Source of the DNA: Acrocarpospora catenulata
Lineage (GTDB): Bacteria > Actinomycetota > Actinomycetes > Streptosporangiales > Streptosporangiaceae
Length of the DNA stretch: 33,911 nucleotides
Assembly: GCF_018476525.1 (NCBI RefSeq)
Contig: NZ_JAHCST010000085.1
Location: forward strand, 1 to 33,911
Reading direction: 5' to 3'
Part shown: positions 30,042 to 33,911 of the stretch, piece after piece
Layout: every line of letters begins with the position of its first letter
Position numbering within the stretch: the stretch's first letter is position 1
Notes under the pieces: model-generated
What the model was told of the DNA's origin: nothing
What the model saw: only the letters and a program-made list of their open reading frames with translations
The model's database searches: none
Program-made: the position numbers and the translations under genes

Positions 30042-31346
30042 ATGAGTGTTCGCGCCATCAGGCTGAAATTGCTGTTGCAGCAACAGCATTGGCAGACGTA
30101 CCGGACGTTCAGAAACGAATACAACAGGGCGGCCGTCTCTATCGACCCTGCGCTCGCGGAAAGCGCGCCGAGTCGATCTCAGCTCTTCCGGTGGCTATCG
30201 GGGGATTTAAAAGGGCTCCCGTATCCCGATACGTGTCGTGTGCTCGAAAGCATGTTTCCCGGCTGGACAGCTCAACAGCTTTTCGAGGTGGTGGCCGATG
30301 AGAGCGGTGACATCGCTTCCGGGAAACCCAGCGGCACTCAGTCGATCCAGTCAGGCGAGTTCTTCCACTCTGTCGATCCCTGGCTCACAAATCCGGGATT
30401 GATGACGCCTGCTTCCGCGCCGTCCAATGAGCTGTTCGGTGTCGTTGATGTAGTTCAAAGTTCTTCTGGGCGGCTCTCCGGCGTTCGATCGCATAAGTTC
30501 ATTCCCGCATATATCGAGGCATCGCGAGTTGCGGAACTCGTTCGTCGTGAATCTGGGACTTCGGCCGATGCCACATTTGGTCTCGACTGCTGCCGGTTGG
30601 CCATCTCAAACGAGCACGGTAAGTGTGCTCTCTACGTCTGGCCCTTCGGGGTGGCAATGTTTCATCTCGTGGAAGAGTTAGAGCTGCCCAACCTTGCGAA
30701 TCTGGCGATATGGCGGCGGAAGACCTACACCAGAGACTTGGAATGGGCATCAGATTATCTCTCCCGATCGCTGTCCGCTCCAATTAGACCGTCCTACGTT
30801 TTGAGCGCGTACTGGGTCCACGCGCCATCGTGGCAGTCTCATGAACTGGACACGGCTCTCCGGATAATGTGCATTCCCAGGGTCCTGCATGAGCGGGATT
30901 CGGAGATGTCCGAAGCGTCCCTTGCGCACGCTGAACTGGTGGAGCGTTCGTTGTTGTCGAATGGATTTGGGCACACCGAGATGGCGTCCTTTGGATTCAA
31001 GGGGATTTCGCTCGGTTATGCGTCCTGGTCTGGAGTGGTTTACCACCCCTCCGCTCCACGCAGAGCGCTCGCGGAAGAGGAGATTGTGAATGTCGAACTT
31101 GCCACTCAATCTATGTGGACGTACTGCGAGTTCATCAATACCCAAGTAGAGCAAGGCAAAGACCCGCAAGTGCCCGACCAATACGGTTGGCGCTTCCTCC
31201 GGGGAGCTCGCTCGCGACTGATGAACGCCCGCCCGCAGGAGACCGAGTACCATAAGTCCATGCGGACGGCCATTTTGGAAACAAGTGGGACCCTTGACCG
31301 CCTGTCCGAGGCCATTGAGATTCTTCGCGAAACAAGCGAAAGGTAG
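30042..31346 (+). CDS. orphan actinomycete regulator-like protein with unknown C-terminal domain
   Basis: 434 residues, ATG 30042 with GGAGGG about 9 nt upstream. The first ~85 residues (LKLLLQQQHWQTYRTFRNEY, PSRSQLFRWLSGDLKGLPYP, VLESMFPGWTAQQLFE) match the helix-turn-helix-like module found at the N-terminus of many uncharacterised actinomycete proteins. Residues 145-430 form a mixed fold with many aromatics (YVWPFGVAMFHLVEELELPN, SYVLSAYWVHAPSWQ) that I cannot assign. It is 5 nt upstream of the cysteine hydrolase, in one operon. It probably senses a small molecule; this is inference. Base composition is poorer in GC than in the first half of the window. Confidence 0.6.
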   Translation: MSVRAIRLKLLLQQQHWQTYRTFRNEYNRAAVSIDPALAESAPSRSQLFRWLSGDLKGLPYPDTCRVLESMFPGWTAQQLFEVVADESGDIASGKPSGTQSIQSGEFFHSVDPWLTNPGLMTPASAPSNELFGVVDVVQSSSGRLSGVRSHKFIPAYIEASRVAELVRRESGTSADATFGLDCCRLAISNEHGKCALYVWPFGVAMFHLVEELELPNLANLAIWRRKTYTRDLEWASDYLSRSLSAPIRPSYVLSAYWVHAPSWQSHELDTALRIMCIPRVLHERDSEMSEASLAHAELVERSLLSNGFGHTEMASFGFKGISLGYASWSGVVYHPSAPRRALAEEEIVNVELATQSMWTYCEFINTQVEQGKDPQVPDQYGWRFLRGARSRLMNARPQETEYHKSMRTAILETSGTLDRLSEAIEILRETSER

Positions 31347-31351
31347 ATGCC

Positions 31352-31921
31352 GTGTTCGACAAGTCCTCGGTACTGATCGTCGTTGACGCGCAGAACGGTT
31401 TCATTACCGAGCATTCCAGCCCGGTAGTGCCGGCCATAGCTTCGCTGGTCGAAAAATGGCAGGGCTCGGGCGGATCGGTAGTATTCACGCGCTACATCAA
31501 TTACGAGGGAAGCCCCTTTGAGCGGCTGATTCGCTGGTCGAAGCTCAAGACATCCCCTGAGATCGACATCGTGCCTGAATTACTGCCGTTGGCGAACAAG
31601 GCGACGGCCGTCATCGACAAGACCATCTACAGCTTCTTCAACGAAGAGGGCCAGGCGCTCACACGAGAGTACGGCTGGACCGACTTCTATGTCTGCGGTA
31701 TAGACACGGAGAGCTGTGTTCTCAAGACCGTTGTGGATGCATTCGAGCGGGATCTCACGCCATATCTGATCAGGGATGCGTCCGCAAGTCACGCGGGAAA
31801 AGCCGCTCACGACGCAGGAATTTTCGTGGCTTCTCGTTTCGTCGGCCAAAACCAAATAATCACGGCTGAAGACATTGTGTGGAACAAGCTAACGTCACCG
31901 GAAGCAGGGCTTTCGCGCTGA
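31352..31921 (+). CDS. isochorismatase-family cysteine hydrolase
   Basis: 189 residues from GTG 31352. The catalytic triad is complete: D12 (VVDAQNGF), K90 (VIDKTIYSFF) and C122 (GIDTESCVLKT), with the cis-peptide before it. The family includes nicotinamidase, isochorismatase and N-carbamoyl hydrolases. Length and the IDKTIYSFF segment fit the nicotinamidase-like branch, but the metal-binding DxHxxxH of nicotinamidase is absent, so the substrate is open. Same operon as the regulator before it (5-nt gap). A 6-bp hairpin (GAGCGG/CCGCTC, 31925-31942) overlaps the end of the converging cutA gene. Confidence 0.88.
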   Translation: MFDKSSVLIVVDAQNGFITEHSSPVVPAIASLVEKWQGSGGSVVFTRYINYEGSPFERLIRWSKLKTSPEIDIVPELLPLANKATAVIDKTIYSFFNEEGQALTREYGWTDFYVCGIDTESCVLKTVVDAFERDLTPYLIRDASASHAGKAAHDAGIFVASRFVGQNQIITAEDIVWNKLTSPEAGLSR

Positions 31922-31933
31922 CTAGAGCGGGCG

Positions 31934-32281
31934 TCACCGCTCGTCTTCCAAGACCTGAGAGTCACTATTAAGTTGGGACCCGACCCAGTCTAAGTAGTCG
32001 TGACTCCCTCCCAGTACGGGAGTCACGATTATCTCAGGGTTTTCATAGGAGTGGCTAGATCGGATGTGCCGCTCCAGTTCAGGATAGAGATTTCTCGCGG
32101 TCTTGATCACGAGTTGCCACTCCTCCGACACCTCCACACCGATGTCGTAACGGCTGAAAGTATGGACAGGCCCTATGACACTCACTGCTGCCGCCAGCCT
32201 TGCTTCAACAATGGCTTGAGCTAACGCCGTACCTTCCTCGCTACTCTCCACTCTCGTATACACCTGTATATACTCAACCAT
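31934..32281 (-). CDS. cutA: CutA1 divalent-cation tolerance protein
   Basis: 115 residues from ATG 32281, the usual CutA length (the frame continues upstream without homology). VYTRVESSEEGTALAQAIVE, ARLAAAVSVIGPVHTFSRYD, EEWQLVIKTARNLYPELERH and the YENPEIIVTPVLGGSHDYLD segment are the diagnostic strands and helices of the trimeric ferredoxin-like CutA fold. GGGAG lies about 13 nt upstream, further than ideal. It has been linked to copper and other metal tolerance, though its molecular role is unsettled. The 3' part of the gene holds a perfect 10-bp inverted repeat at 31999-32027. Confidence 0.93.
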   Translation of the reverse strand: MVEYIQVYTRVESSEEGTALAQAIVEARLAAAVSVIGPVHTFSRYDIGVEVSEEWQLVIKTARNLYPELERHIRSSHSYENPEIIVTPVLGGSHDYLDWVGSQLNSDSQVLEDER

Positions 32282-32379
32282 GAGGAGGTATGCTCCCTCG
32301 GACTTCTCGGAAAACAGCAGATGACCCGACACCTTACGCCAGATCATCTTGCTTGATCAGCATTCTGCCGTACGCCATT

Positions 32380-33153
32380 TCAGGTCTCATTCTGGGCAGA
32401 ACGCGTCCTCCGCACCGGGATGGCGTAGGCAAGCTCAAGTGCGTCACCTGGAGCGCTGATCTCCTCCATGACTACCGGGGCCTGATCTGCGTAGGTAAGG
32501 CGGATGACCTGTAGCAAGGGCGTTCCCGGTCCCATCGCTAGAGTGTCAACCTCGTCAGGGAACGGCATACGTGCGCGCACGAATTCGTCCCATCGCATGC
32601 CCCTTTTTCCGTTCTGCTCGAAATGGCTGTAGACCGTCTCAGGTTCGGGCAACCTCGCGTCGTCGGCCCACGGCGTGTGCTGCGCCACGCTGAACGCGAT
32701 CATCGTCTTGTGGATCCGTCGAGACTCTTCGGCCACTTGCACAACGGATCTCACCAGCATGGGCTCACCTGCCGGTATGCCGAGCATCTCAGCTTGATCA
32801 ACGCTGGCGTTCAGCCGGAAGAACGTGGGCTTGCCGACGTCCCGCCACTGGAAGGACTGGCGATCGGTATAGCGTCCATCGGCTCCACGGGTGACCCCGT
32901 GTCGCTCTCGGCGTGATGGGCGCGCGGACGGCGATCGGACCTTCATGCCCGTCGGGCGGTGAACTTCCACCAGTCCGGCCGCTTTGAGTTCGGCTATAGC
33001 CTGGCGGATGGTCGGCCGTGAGAGACCGAAGTCGGTGGCGAGCTGCTGTTCAGACGGTAGGAGCTGTCCGGCGGGGAAGGTGCCGTTGGCGATCTGTTCC
33101 CGCAGGTAGTCCGCTACCTGCTTCCATCGCGCCACAGGAGCCTTGATCTCCAT
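32380..33153 (-). CDS. GntR/UTRA repressor, KorSA-like
   Basis: 257 residues from ATG 33153 (AAGGGCG 7 nt upstream; frames from 33177 and 33222 rejected). The winged helix covers about 8-75 (WKQVADYLREQIANGTFPAG, LLPSEQQLATDFGLSRPTIR), followed by an Arg-rich linker and a UTRA domain at about 105-245 (FRLNASVDQAEMLGIPAGEP, VMEEISAPGDALELAYAIPV). It resembles KorSA and related repressors that control transfer genes of actinomycete integrative elements. It diverges from a set of tiny genes across a repeated operator (33225-33274), which it likely represses. Confidence 0.85.
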   Translation of the reverse strand: MEIKAPVARWKQVADYLREQIANGTFPAGQLLPSEQQLATDFGLSRPTIRQAIAELKAAGLVEVHRPTGMKVRSPSARPSRRERHGVTRGADGRYTDRQSFQWRDVGKPTFFRLNASVDQAEMLGIPAGEPMLVRSVVQVAEESRRIHKTMIAFSVAQHTPWADDARLPEPETVYSHFEQNGKRGMRWDEFVRARMPFPDEVDTLAMGPGTPLLQVIRLTYADQAPVVMEEISAPGDALELAYAIPVRRTRSAQNET

Positions 33154-33224
33154 CGTTCGCCCTTCTGGGTTGGTCATGCGACCTCGCAAAGCCGTTCTGG
33201 TATGGCGGGAACCTTGACTCAAGG

Positions 33225-33274
33225 TACTACGTTGGCCCTACAGTGAACAACGTCCAACGTATTACGTTGGCCCT
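33225..33274. promoter_or_regulatory. repeated operator between the GntR repressor and the small genes
   Basis: TAYTACGTTGGCCCT occurs at 33225-33239 and 33260-33274, 35 bp apart. The second copy is part of a perfect palindrome CCAACGTA T TACGTTGG (33254-33270). A half site CAACG lies at 33247. TTGACT at 33214-33219 may be the rightward -35 box. The layout fits two dimers of the neighbouring repressor. Confidence 0.65.
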
Positions 33275-33296
33275 CAACCGAAGGGAGTTGATCTGC

Positions 33297-33524
33297 ATGG
33301 ACCCGTTTTCGCTGATCTTGTTAGCCGCGATCTTCCTCGGCGGCGCCGCAGTGGGCGCCCTGTTCCTCGTCTCCGTGGGCGTTCGGCTCACCGATCGCCC
33401 ATCTCACACCCATGACAACAGCGCTATCGGTGCGGCAACGCGCCGCGCGGTTGGCTTCCACCACCGCACACCAGCAGTTCCCACCAGCGACAACGACCCG
33501 ACCAGACAAAGAGGTGATGCCTGA
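33297..33524 (+). CDS. small membrane-anchored protein
   Basis: 75 residues from ATG 33297 (GGGAG 9 nt upstream; the frame from 33243 lies in the operator). One transmembrane helix (about 4-26, FSLILLAAIFLGGAAVGALF), then a polar, His- and Arg-containing tail. No known domain. First of at least three tiny rightward genes after the GntR repressor, as in actinomycete integrative elements where small membrane genes accompany transfer. Overlaps the next gene by one base. Confidence 0.55.
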   Translation: MDPFSLILLAAIFLGGAAVGALFLVSVGVRLTDRPSHTHDNSAIGAATRRAVGFHHRTPAVPTSDNDPTRQRGDA

Positions 33525-33661
33525 TGCGAGCCCTCGACCTGCCGCCATTCGGCCGCCGCTGCCTCTGTGGTGCCGTCCTCCAGCCTCACCACCGCCAGTG
33601 CTTCAAGTGCCGCGCCCGCGCTCGGTGGTACCGCCGCAAGGCGACCCACGATGGCATCTGA
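33524..33661 (+). CDS. tiny zinc-ribbon-like protein
   Basis: 45 residues, ATG 33524 with GAGGTG about 9 nt upstream. Two cysteine pairs, CLC and CFKC, 11 residues apart (C13, C15, C26, C29), with a His pair between and a basic C-terminal helix (RARARWYRRKA). This is a small zinc-binding, nucleic-acid-binding shape. It overlaps the previous gene by one base, so it belongs to the same operon. Not named in any family I know. Confidence 0.6.
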   Translation: MRALDLPPFGRRCLCGAVLQPHHRQCFKCRARARWYRRKATHDGI

Positions 33662-33700
33662 CATCCCAGACTCTTCGACCCTTCAAGGAGGTGATGAACA

Positions 33701-33862
33701 ATGACGGTCTCCATCCCCCTGGTAGTCATCCTGGCTCTGCTAGTCGGCGTGGCCTGGCGCTTCCGGGCACTGGGACTGTGGCAAGCTGTCAACGGCCAAG
33801 TGCGTGTCGCCGCTGGTGGCCGGATCAAGGTCTCCATCCTGGTGAAGTTGACTATTTCTTAG
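33701..33862 (+). CDS. small hydrophobic protein, probably truncated
   Basis: 53 residues, ATG 33701 with a strong AAGGAGG 9 nt upstream. One transmembrane helix (about 4-19, SIPLVVILALLVGVAW) followed by RFRALGLWQAV. Similar small proteins of integrative elements continue with a second hydrophobic helix after this motif; here the sequence turns polar (NGQVRVAAGGRIKVS) and ends. That may be a shifted frame or a recombination point. The last 49 bases of the window show no further gene. Confidence 0.5.
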   Translation: MTVSIPLVVILALLVGVAWRFRALGLWQAVNGQVRVAAGGRIKVSILVKLTIS

Positions 33863-33911
33863 TGAGGCGTCCACCTGTCCTGGTTCGTGCCTGTTTCATG
33901 CGGAAGGACTC

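Overview
The window is chromosomal DNA of a high-GC filamentous actinomycete. The evidence is the strong GC bias at third codon positions in most genes, frequent GTG and TTG starts, many small regulators of actinomycete type, an ECF41 sigma factor, a Zur-type operator over zinc-free ribosomal protein paralogues, and a secreted GH11 xylanase with a CBM2 domain. Gene content fits the Streptosporangiales (Nonomuraea/Streptosporangium-like) or a close relative; that placement is inference.

Layout, left to right. 1-1.8 kb: a secreted M23-type peptidase carrying VCBS/FG-GAP repeats, with its own terminator, promoter and a long hairpin in the leader. 2.0-4.3 kb: a leftward set of regulators (XRE/TPR regulator, small unknown protein, tandem winged-helix GntR protein). 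4.4-4.8 kb: tRNA-Ala(GGC) and a decayed antitoxin fragment. 4.8-12.2 kb: very GC-rich regulatory and housekeeping block (VWA lipoprotein, LuxR/AAA regulator, divergent phosphotransferase, PP2C phosphatase coupled to a methyltransferase). 12.8-16.0 kb: a DUF4279 gene and then a zinc-limitation locus, in which mrf and the L33-L31-L28-S14 operon diverge from one Zur-like box, followed by a histidine-rich 100-residue protein. 16.0-20.0 kb: secreted functions (xylanase, then a Tat-exported PHP-domain protein with a natural hexahistidine N-terminus and a coupled partner). 20.0-23.2 kb: membrane proteins and an ECF41 sigma factor that faces a membrane protein across two matching ECF41-type promoters. 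23.2-24.7 kb: an ADP-ribosylglycohydrolase pseudogene, a Doc-type toxin-antitoxin pair and a dense cluster of hairpins. 24.7-28.2 kb: a large NB-ARC/TPR STAND protein ending in a SEC-C zinc motif. 28.4-32.3 kb: lower-GC accessory block (second tandem winged-helix GntR protein, small unknown protein, HATPase, orphan regulator plus cysteine hydrolase, CutA). 32.4 kb to the end: a KorSA-like GntR/UTRA repressor facing a run of tiny genes across a repeated operator, which looks like the start of an actinomycete integrative element that continues beyond the window.

How genes work together. The zinc locus is the clearest physiological unit: Zur derepression would supply ribosomal proteins that need no zinc, a factor that recruits the hibernation factor, and possibly the His-rich protein as a metal buffer. 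The ECF41 pair forms a second unit, apparently self-activating and co-controlling its divergent membrane partner. The most unusual items are the divergent ECF41 promoters, the 27%-histidine protein, the SEC-C-tailed STAND protein with near-identical repeats, the two effector-less double winged-helix GntR paralogues, and the stacked hairpins at 24.45-24.57 kb.
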